Shown here piece after piece: positions 57,824 to 64,000 of a stretch of 64,000 bases of DNA; within the stretch, counting starts at the first letter, position 1, and the number at the start of each line of letters is the position of its first letter. The position numbers were made by a program, and so were the translations under genes. Below the pieces are notes generated by a model. It searched no databases, was not told where the DNA came from, and saw nothing but the letters and a program-made list of their open reading frames with translations. Source of the DNA: 3-1-20CM-4-69-9 sp963833655 (GTDB lineage: Bacteria > Actinomycetota > Thermoleophilia > Gaiellales > Gaiellaceae); NCBI GenBank assembly GCA_963833655.1, contig CAWHYL010000005.1, positions 248,001-312,000 on the forward strand. Direction: 5' to 3'.

Positions 57824-58975
57824 ATGTCTCAAGGGAACGGCAAGCAGAACGGGAAGGCGCGCCTCGACGACCGCGTGCGCGTGGCACTCGTCGGCGTCGG
57901 CAACTGCGCCAATTCGCTCCTGCAGGGAGTGGAGTACTACAAGGACGCGCCGGACGACCGGTTCGTCCCGGGTCTGATGCACGTGAACCTGGGCGGCTAT
58001 CACGTCAACGACATCGAGTTCACGGCGGCGTTCGACGTGACGACCGACAAGGTCGGCAAGGACCTGGCCGACGCGATCTGGGCGCACCCGAACGACACGA
58101 TCAAGTTCGCGGACGTCCCGCAGACAGGCGTCGAGGTCTCCCGCGGCATGACGCACGACGGGCTCGGAAAGTACCTCTCGCAGGTCGTCACGAAGGCGCC
58201 CGGCGAGACGAGCGACGTCGTCGGCATCCTCCGCGACACCGAGACCGACGTCGTCGTCAACTACCTGCCCGTCGGCTCGGAGATGGCGACGAAGTGGTAC
58301 GCCGAGCAGGTGCTCGAGGCCGGGTGCGCGATGGTCAACTGCATGCCCGTCTTCATCGCACGCGAGAAGTACTGGCAGCGGCGCTTCGAGGAGCGCGGCG
58401 TGCCGATCATCGGCGACGACATCAAGTCACAGGTCGGCGCCACGATCACGCACCGTGTGCTCACCTCGCTGTTCCGCGAGCGCGGCGTGCGCCTCGACAA
58501 GACGATGCAACTGAACGTCGGCGGCAACTCGGACTTCCTCAACATGCTCGAGCGCGACCGCCTCGAGTCGAAGAAGATCTCGAAGACGAACGCCGTCACG
58601 TCGATGCTCGATTACGACCTCGGCGCGCAGAACGTGCACGTCGGCCCGTCCGACTACGTGCCGTGGCTGACGGACCGGAAGTGGGCGTACATCCGGATGG
58701 AGGGCTCCTCGTTCGGCGACGTGCCGCTGAACGTCGAGTTGAAGCTCGAGGTCTGGGACTCGCCGAACTCGGCCGGGATCGTCATCGACGCCGTGCGGCT
58801 GGCCAAGCTGGCGCTGAACAACGGTGTCACGGGCGCGCTCGAGGGACCGAGCTCGTATCTGATGAAGTCACCGCCGGCGCAGGTGCCGGACGACGACGCG
58901 TACGAGGCGACGGAGAGCTTCATCCGCGAGAACGCTCGCGCTGCGGTGAAGGAGCGCGACCCCGAGACGGTCTAG
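57824..58975 (+). CDS. ino1: Inositol-3-phosphate synthase (Ino1)
   Basis: 383 aa. VRVALVGVGNCANSLLQGVEYYKD is the NAD fold; the actinobacterial-type core has VNYLPVGSEMATKWYAEQ, GDDIKSQVGATITHRVL, LNVGGNSDFLNMLER and SKKISKTNAVTSM with the catalytic lysines. It converts glucose-6-phosphate to inositol-3-phosphate using NAD, supplying inositol for phosphatidylinositol and possibly mycothiol-type thiols. The ATG follows GGAGG at 7 nt. Confidence 0.95.
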   Translation: MSQGNGKQNGKARLDDRVRVALVGVGNCANSLLQGVEYYKDAPDDRFVPGLMHVNLGGYHVNDIEFTAAFDVTTDKVGKDLADAIWAHPNDTIKFADVPQTGVEVSRGMTHDGLGKYLSQVVTKAPGETSDVVGILRDTETDVVVNYLPVGSEMATKWYAEQVLEAGCAMVNCMPVFIAREKYWQRRFEERGVPIIGDDIKSQVGATITHRVLTSLFRERGVRLDKTMQLNVGGNSDFLNMLERDRLESKKISKTNAVTSMLDYDLGAQNVHVGPSDYVPWLTDRKWAYIRMEGSSFGDVPLNVELKLEVWDSPNSAGIVIDAVRLAKLALNNGVTGALEGPSSYLMKSPPAQVPDDDAYEATESFIRENARAAVKERDPETV

Positions 58976-58979
58976 GGCG

Positions 58980-59678
58980 GTGTCGCTGCGCCGAATCTTC
59001 CTGTTCGGCGCGGCGACACTCGTCTGTACCGCTGCGCTCATCGCGATCGCGGCGATCGTGAACGGCGACTTCGGCGACACCGAGGGCAAGATCTTCGCGA
59101 CGCTCGCGACGCTGTTCGTCGCGGGCTCCGTGGCGATCGCCGGGATCGCATGCCTGGAGCGGTCGGTCTCGCGGCCCTTCGCGGTGCTCGGCATCGCCCT
59201 GGCGCTGCTCGGGTCCGTCCTCTGGGCCGATCAGATCTGGCAGGGGCACGACAGCTCGCGCTACTGGAAGCTGCTCGGCGTGATCCTGATCTGGACGCTC
59301 GCCGTCCTCCTCGTGACCACGACCCGGCTGCTGACGCGATCGCCGCGGCTCGTGCGGACGCTCTACCCTGCGACCGCCGCGGCCGCGGCGGCTGCGGGCC
59401 TGACCGTCAGCGTGATGGTGGTGCGGGGCGAAGGCGACGGCTGGCAGCTCTTCGCCGTGCTGCTGATCCTGGCGCTGCTCGGCGAGACGCTCACGCCGAT
59501 CCTCGAGCGGTTCGTCGCGACGGCGGCCGACGGCGTGCCGGCCGAACGAGTGCTCGGCGAGGTCGGCGGCGCAGTGGTCGTCGCGGTTCGCGGCGGGGTC
59601 CGCGACCGCACGGTGCGCGTCGGCGAACGCGAGGTGAGCGTGGCGGACGACGAGCACATCGTCGTCCGCCACGCGTGA
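58980..59678 (+). CDS. Integral membrane protein, unknown function
   Basis: 232 aa, GTG start 4 nt after the ino1 stop, so probably co-transcribed. Five or six helices lie in the first 165 residues (IFLFGAATLVCTAALIAIAAIV first), then a soluble C-terminal part of about 65 residues that is rich in Val/Glu/Arg (VLGEVGGAVVVAVRGGVRD). No family is recognised. It is convergent with the phosphoesterase gene. Confidence 0.6.
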   Translation: MSLRRIFLFGAATLVCTAALIAIAAIVNGDFGDTEGKIFATLATLFVAGSVAIAGIACLERSVSRPFAVLGIALALLGSVLWADQIWQGHDSSRYWKLLGVILIWTLAVLLVTTTRLLTRSPRLVRTLYPATAAAAAAAGLTVSVMVVRGEGDGWQLFAVLLILALLGETLTPILERFVATAADGVPAERVLGEVGGAVVVAVRGGVRDRTVRVGEREVSVADDEHIVVRHA

Positions 59679-59684
59679 TGCGTC

Positions 59685-61403
59685 CTACTTCGTCGCCTCG
59701 TACTGCTTGGCGGCGAAGACGTCGGAGAGGCTGTTGACCGCAGCATCGCGCGAGGCGAGCGGCTGCAGGCCGTACCGCTGCTCGATCGTGGCGAGGATCG
59801 ACGTCGCGTCGTACTCGGTGTGATCGACGGCGTAGTTGCCGCGCAGGAACGGCGAGACGATCAGGGCCGGAACGCGTGTCCCCGGGCCCCACTCGTCATG
59901 CGGGCCGTTGTTGTTGCCCTGTCCCGGAGGCGGGACGTGATCCCACTGACCGCCGAACTCGTCGTACGTGACGATGACCATCGTGTCCTTCGCGCACGCG
60001 CTGCCTTCGATCATCTTCAGCAGCTGCACGAGGTGACTGTCGCTACCGGGCGTGCTCGCGTAGCCCGGGTGCTCGTTCTCGAGCCCGAACGGCTTGACGA
60101 AGCTCACCGGCTTCAGCTGGCAACTGCTTCCTGACGCGTTCCCCGCGTTGATGAAGTCCTGCTCGTCGAGCAGGTGCGCGGAACGATTCGCGGCGCCGTC
60201 AGGCGTGTTCGGGTCGAACGCCTTCCAGTAGTTGAACGGCTGGTGGTGGTACTGGAAGATGTTGCTCGGGCAGTACGGATAGACGGCAATGCCCGGCGAC
60301 GGATCCACGTTCGGATCGCTGCACGTCGGCCCTGGGCCGTTCGTCCAGCCTGGGCCCGTCGTGATGCCGGCGGCGTTGTCCCAGCCGCCTGCGTACCACG
60401 CCCAGTCGATGCCGGAATCGCTCAGGCGCGAGCCGATCGTCGGCGTCGTCTGCGGCGGCAGCTTGGCGCCGAACGCGCCGAACGGCCGGTAGACCGGCTG
60501 TGACGTGTTCACCGCGTAGTCACCGCACGCGACCACGACGGCGGGCGGGTTGCACTTCTGCGTCCACTCGCGGTCGCGGATCGTGCCCGGGCTCGGCGAG
60601 ACGTACAGCGGGTAGGTGAAGAGATTCCACGTCGCGTTGAATGTGCGCGTCTGCACCATCCCGTTCGCGTCGAGCACCGAGTGGCGATCGGCGGACGAGC
60701 CGTCCTGAGCGGCGCCCGGGACGACCGGCGTCCGCGCAGAGATCAGCCACTGGTGGTTCAGGAACGAGCCGCCGAACGCCGCCTGGAAGAAGTTGTCCGC
60801 GACCGCGTAGTGCGGATGGCCTCCTTCGTGCAGGTACTTATAGACGGGCAGCGCCTTCGTGTCGTAGACACCCATCGACATCCCGGCCGAGTCGCTGCCC
60901 GTCGCGTACCGGTTCTGCGCGCCGCCGTTCAGCTGGTACTGCTCCTGGTAGAACTTGTGCACCAGGTCGCGTGTACAGCCGCCCGGCAGCCCCGTGCCGC
61001 GAGGCACACCGAACGGGAAGTTGAACGCGTTCAGGATGGTCGGGCACGTCGTGTCGTTCGGCGGGAAGTAGGAGTCGATCGTCCACCAGGTGTTCGCGAA
61101 GGCGTTGCAGCCCAGGGGCGCGAGGTTGACGTCGTTCTGCTGCAGGCACGAGTACGGGTTGCCGTTCTGGTCGACCTGCGTCGTGTGCGCAGCGTCGGCG
61201 TTGGCGAGGCCGTTCACGCCCTCCCAGCCGCCGTAGAGATTGTCGAAGCTGTGGTTCTCCTCGTAGATGACCACGATGTGGTTGATCTTCTGCAGCTGGT
61301 CGTTGCCGCGTGCGGCGCCTGCGCCGCCGGTGGCGGCAACCGCGACGAGGGCAACAACGGCGCACGCGACCAGCGCGCGGCCCGCCCTTCTCGGTGTTCG
61401 CAT
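59685..61403 (-). CDS. Secreted phosphoesterase (phospholipase C / acid phosphatase family)
   Basis: 572 aa from ATG 61403 with a GGGGAG just upstream. A signal peptide (ALVACAVVALVAVAATGGAGAA) precedes the phosphoesterase fold: NHIVVIYEENHSFDNLYGGW with the metal-binding and nucleophile region, FLNHQWLISARTP, MVIVTYDEFGGQWDHVPPPG and RVPALIVSPFLRGNYAVDHTEYDATSIL. The same fold covers phospholipase C and AcpA-type phosphatases, so the substrate is open. A phosphate-scavenging role is plausible. Confidence 0.88.
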   Translation of the reverse strand: MRTPRRAGRALVACAVVALVAVAATGGAGAARGNDQLQKINHIVVIYEENHSFDNLYGGWEGVNGLANADAAHTTQVDQNGNPYSCLQQNDVNLAPLGCNAFANTWWTIDSYFPPNDTTCPTILNAFNFPFGVPRGTGLPGGCTRDLVHKFYQEQYQLNGGAQNRYATGSDSAGMSMGVYDTKALPVYKYLHEGGHPHYAVADNFFQAAFGGSFLNHQWLISARTPVVPGAAQDGSSADRHSVLDANGMVQTRTFNATWNLFTYPLYVSPSPGTIRDREWTQKCNPPAVVVACGDYAVNTSQPVYRPFGAFGAKLPPQTTPTIGSRLSDSGIDWAWYAGGWDNAAGITTGPGWTNGPGPTCSDPNVDPSPGIAVYPYCPSNIFQYHHQPFNYWKAFDPNTPDGAANRSAHLLDEQDFINAGNASGSSCQLKPVSFVKPFGLENEHPGYASTPGSDSHLVQLLKMIEGSACAKDTMVIVTYDEFGGQWDHVPPPGQGNNNGPHDEWGPGTRVPALIVSPFLRGNYAVDHTEYDATSILATIEQRYGLQPLASRDAAVNSLSDVFAAKQYEATK

Positions 61404-61479
61404 GCTCTCCCCTTGGTCGATGACCTTCCGGCGGCAGTCTGCCGCAAGAAGCACCCGGTCGGAAGGGTAGGCGCGGGAC

Positions 61480-61485
61480 TAGATT
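61480..61485 (+). promoter_or_regulatory. -10 box (TAGATT) for the glycosyltransferase-PHP gene
   Basis: TAGATT is followed after 6 nt by GTG 61492; no Shine-Dalgarno. Leaderless layout. Confidence 0.5.
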
Positions 61486-61491
61486 AGGCCC

Positions 61492-63219
61492 GTGCGCCTG
61501 TGCCTCGTCACGCCGTTCTCGTGGTCACAGCCCCACGACGTGAACGAGCACGTGGCTGGGATCGCCCGGGAATTGCGGCAGCTGGGGCACTCGGTCACGA
61601 TCCTCGCCTCGTCGAACCGGGCGAAGGAGCTCGCGGCCGGCCGCCGCGCGCTGCTCGACGGGCTCGACGCGGAGGTCGTGGCGCTCGGGCCGGCCGTCCC
61701 GATCTCGCGCCGCAGCCGGATCGGCGTGCCGGTCGGCGCCCGCGCGAACCTCTCGCTCGCGCTCGAGGCCGGGCGGTTCGACGTCGTCCACGGCTTCGAG
61801 CCTGGGCTCCCGTCGCTCTCGTACCTGGCGCTCCGTGACGCGTCGGCAATGACCGTTGCCACGTTCCTCTCGCCGGAGCGCCTTTCGTACCCGCCCGGGC
61901 GCGCGCAACGCGACCGGCTGCTGGGGCGCCTCGACGCCCTCGTCGCGACGACGGAGGAGACGGCCGCCGCGGCGGCCCTGCGCTTCCCCGGCCACTACGA
62001 GGTGATCTCGGAAGGCGTCGATCCCGAGCTGTTCCGTCCCGGGCACAAGCGGAACGTCGCGGTCGTCGAGTGGCGACCGACAGAGCGTCCGCTCCTCCGC
62101 GGCGTGCTGCGCGAGCTGGCCGACCTACCGGACTGGGAGCTCGTCGTGCTGCGGACGAAGCCGTTGACCGGCCGCCCGACGATCCCGCGCCTGCTTCGCA
62201 GCCGTGTGCACGTGCGAACCGCGCGCGACGGCGAGTCGCGCGCGCCGCTGCTGGCCGAGGCAGCCGTCTTCGTGCCCGCCGTCGACGGGCTGCAGCGCGT
62301 CAGGCTCGAGGCGGCTGCCTCGGGATGTGCGATCGCCGCACCGCCGGGCGTGCGCGAGCAGCCGGAGCTGGCGGGCGCAGAAGCCGCGCGGCTCGCCGAA
62401 GACGGCGGGTACCGCGAGCGCAAGCAGCAGCGTGCGCGCGGCGATGCCGAGGGACAGAGCTTCGCGCTCGTCGCCGGCGAGCTCGACGAGCTCTACCGGT
62501 CGCTTGCCCGGCGCCGGCACGCGCCCGCGGGCCGCGGCGACCCGCTCGGTGACCGTCCGTGGATCCTCGCCGACCTGCACATGCACACGAATTGGTCACA
62601 CGACTGCGCGGTCGATCCCGCCGACCTGATCATGTACGCGGAGGCGAACGGCCTCGGCGCGATCGCCGTAACCGATCACAACGTCTTCGGCGGCGCGCTC
62701 GAGACGGTGGAGCTGGCGCGAGACCACGACCTGGTCGTGATCCCCGGCGAGGAGATCAAGACGGACGGCCAGGGCGAGGTGATCGGGCTCTTCCTGCGCG
62801 AGGAGATCCCACGCGGCATGCCGTTCGCCGAGACCGTTGCCGCGATCAAGAAGCAGGACGGCGTGGTCTACGTGCCCCACCCCTTCGATCGCATGCACTC
62901 GATCCCCGAGCCGGCGACGCTGCAGCGCCACCTCGCCGACATCGACGTGTTCGAGGTCTACAACGCGCGCCTGTTGTTCGAGGCGTACAACGAGGAGGCG
63001 CTCCGCTTCGCGCGAAAGTACAACCTGACCCCGGGCGCCGGCTCCGACGCACACGTGCTCCAAGGCGTGGGCACCGGTGCGCTCCGCATGCGTGCCTTCG
63101 AAGGACGGGAGGAGTTCCTGCTCAGCCTGCGCTCCGCCCAGGTGCTGCGGCGCCCGCGCTCGCTCGTGTACCTCCAGTCGCTGAAGTGGATGGCGCAGGC
63201 CAAGGAACGAGTGCGCTAG
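61492..63219 (+). CDS. Fusion: GT4-like glycosyltransferase + PHP-domain phosphoesterase
   Basis: 575 aa. Residues 1-340 are a GT-B glycosyltransferase: CLVTPFSWSQPHDVNEHVAGIARELRQLGH (shown in part; N-terminal Rossmann half), DVVHGFEPGLPSL, YEVISEGVDPELFRPG and a shortened C-half. Residues from about 355 form a PHP metallo-hydrolase: LADLHMHTNWSHD, AIAVTDHNVFGG, VIPGEEIKTDGQGEVI, VYVPHPFDRMHS and GAGSDAHVLQGVG, with all metal ligands. The GT acceptor and the PHP substrate are unknown; a sugar-phosphate phosphatase role is inferred. Confidence 0.83.
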   Translation: MRLCLVTPFSWSQPHDVNEHVAGIARELRQLGHSVTILASSNRAKELAAGRRALLDGLDAEVVALGPAVPISRRSRIGVPVGARANLSLALEAGRFDVVHGFEPGLPSLSYLALRDASAMTVATFLSPERLSYPPGRAQRDRLLGRLDALVATTEETAAAAALRFPGHYEVISEGVDPELFRPGHKRNVAVVEWRPTERPLLRGVLRELADLPDWELVVLRTKPLTGRPTIPRLLRSRVHVRTARDGESRAPLLAEAAVFVPAVDGLQRVRLEAAASGCAIAAPPGVREQPELAGAEAARLAEDGGYRERKQQRARGDAEGQSFALVAGELDELYRSLARRRHAPAGRGDPLGDRPWILADLHMHTNWSHDCAVDPADLIMYAEANGLGAIAVTDHNVFGGALETVELARDHDLVVIPGEEIKTDGQGEVIGLFLREEIPRGMPFAETVAAIKKQDGVVYVPHPFDRMHSIPEPATLQRHLADIDVFEVYNARLLFEAYNEEALRFARKYNLTPGAGSDAHVLQGVGTGALRMRAFEGREEFLLSLRSAQVLRRPRSLVYLQSLKWMAQAKERVR

Positions 63220-63240
63220 GGGAGAAAGGTCCAGGGCCCA

Positions 63241-63819
63241 GTGCCAGCAACGGACGAGATCTACGAGAAGTACCTCCAGAAGGCGATCGTCGAGAGCAAC
63301 GAGCTCGCGCACGAGATCGCCCAGACGGGCGGCAACCGCGTGCCGGTGGTCGGCTCGGGGCACCCGCTCGCGGACGTGATGCTGCTGAAGTACCGGCCGC
63401 AGGCGGCGGAGGTCCAGGAAGGCGTCGCCTTCTACGGGCGCGCCGGCCAGGCGATCCTCAAGTCGCTGCAGCGCCTGCACGTCGACCCGATGGCGGTCTA
63501 CGGCACGAACTGCCTGAAGTTCGCCGACGGCAGCGAGGACGAGTCGCAGGCGTTCCTGACGCGCGAGCTGCACATCGTGCAGCCGAAGCTGATCGTTGCG
63601 ATGGGCGAGGCGGCGGTCGAGTTCCTGAATTCGCTCGAGTTTCCGCTCGCCGATGCGGTCGAGTACAGGCCCGGCGAGCTGCAGCGGTTTACGGCGACAA
63701 TCCAGGTGCTCGTCGTGCCCGACATCGACGCCTCGCTCGACGAGGCCCCCGCGAAGACCCGATTTTGGAACGCATTCAAGCCTCTCGGCGCGTGGTGGGC
63801 GGAACTGCCGCCGTACTGA
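63241..63819 (+). CDS. Uracil-DNA glycosylase-superfamily protein with altered motifs
   Basis: 192 aa, GTG start after GGAGAAAGG. The fold is suggested by VQEGVAFYGRAGQAILKSL, VYGTNCLKFADG and LHIVQPKLIVAMGEAAVEFL, which match the family 4/5 UDG layout. But the motif A GE.PG block is LLKYRPQAA, the cysteines of the iron-sulfur cluster are absent, and the C-terminal HPS motif is PDIDASLDE with no His. Base excision activity is therefore doubtful. It follows the fusion gene by 21 nt. Confidence 0.7.
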   Translation: MPATDEIYEKYLQKAIVESNELAHEIAQTGGNRVPVVGSGHPLADVMLLKYRPQAAEVQEGVAFYGRAGQAILKSLQRLHVDPMAVYGTNCLKFADGSEDESQAFLTRELHIVQPKLIVAMGEAAVEFLNSLEFPLADAVEYRPGELQRFTATIQVLVVPDIDASLDEAPAKTRFWNAFKPLGAWWAELPPY

Positions 63820-63883
63820 CGTTTCGCGCAGCTCTCGCACTTCCAGCCTCGTCGCTCGGCGTGCGTAGGCTGCCGGGACAGTG

Positions 63884-64000
63884 CTAGATCGCACGGCCCA
63901 GCAGCCGGAGCGCTGCGAGCGACGAGATGCGGCGGCGGAGCCCGGCTCCGCCCGGCGCAGCCGCCGCCGGCCTGATGTCCGAGAGCTTGCCCGAGCTGCC
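63884..64000 (-). CDS. C-terminal end of an unknown protein, cut by the window edge
   Basis: The minus-strand frame ending TAG at 63886-63884 is open to the window edge and gives 38 residues that end SSLAALRLLGRAI, preceded by an Ala/Pro/Gly-rich stretch. It is convergent with the UDG-like gene, and the 64-nt gap between the two stops fits. Too short to identify. Confidence 0.4.
   Translation of the reverse strand, partial: GSSGKLSDIRPAAAAPGGAGLRRRISSLAALRLLGRAI

Overview
This 64 kb window is a gene-dense, very GC-rich stretch of bacterial chromosome. The gene content points to a monoderm actinobacterium, most likely of the class Thermoleophilia (Gaiellales or Solirubrobacterales type). Pointers are the order mfd - surA/prsA-like - mazG - eno - pyk - ftsB - DUF501, the dnaK-grpE-dnaJ-hspR-clpB operon, an inositol-phosphate/phosphatidylinositol locus (ino1 with a CDP-alcohol phosphatidyltransferase), a LytR-CpsA-Psr protein, an excisionase-type HTH fused to a receiver domain, and many starts that look leaderless (a TANNNT box 6-7 nt before ATG/GTG with no Shine-Dalgarno). 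The taxonomy is inference. I see no prophage, transposase or CRISPR array.

Layout. 1-2.9 kb (minus): CcdA (cut by the edge), CcmH, a TlpA/ResA thioredoxin, a YkuD L,D-transpeptidase and a glycerophosphodiesterase, all start-stop coupled behind a GAF/SpoIIE phosphatase (2.9-5.6 kb). 5.6-8.4 kb: small membrane or zinc-ribbon proteins, a PAP2 phosphatase and an HTH-receiver regulator. 8.4-21 kb (minus): the housekeeping block DUF501, ftsB, pyk, eno, mazG, a prsA-like lipoprotein isomerase, mfd, pth, rplY, prs, glmU and tRNA-Gln. Between the isomerase and mazG sits a 130-bp tandem repeat made of decayed copies of the mazG 5' end. 21-28 kb (minus): a small membrane protein, ispE, rsmA, tatD, metG, an M23-like protein, rsmI and a ROK kinase. 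28-35 kb: a LytR-CpsA-Psr protein, FmdB zinc ribbon, a GT39-like membrane protein, a PfkB kinase with psuG (pseudouridine degradation), and an ABC-2 exporter. 35.3-35.8 kb: a non-coding stretch of direct repeats ending in a perfect hairpin. 35.8-41.4 kb: an envelope cluster with two Ag85/EstD-type esterases, an MprF-like DUF2156 protein and a membrane-transporter/esterase fusion whose esterase half has lost catalytic residues. 41.4-47.6 kb: GYD protein, membrane proteins, a futalosine-hydrolase-like nucleosidase, an unknown 106-aa gene with a structured leader, a GMC oxidoreductase operon and a cupin. 47.6-55 kb (minus): methyltransferase, clpB, hspR, a 38-aa membrane peptide, dnaJ, grpE, dnaK. 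55-64 kb: moaA, the phosphatidylinositol locus, a secreted phosphoesterase, a glycosyltransferase-PHP fusion, a UDG-like protein and the 3' end of an unknown minus-strand gene.

How the parts relate. Most genes are packed with 1-8 nt overlaps (GTGA, ATGA, TTGA), so translational coupling is the rule. The most unusual features are the triplicated mazG head, a tRNA-Gln lying 4 nt upstream of glmU with its promoter and 5' end duplicated in tandem, a 15-bp stem-loop before ino1 whose right arm recurs at the start of the neighbouring phosphatidyltransferase gene, the esterase/MprF cluster, and GGGGTC-type hairpins that recur in three intergenic gaps.
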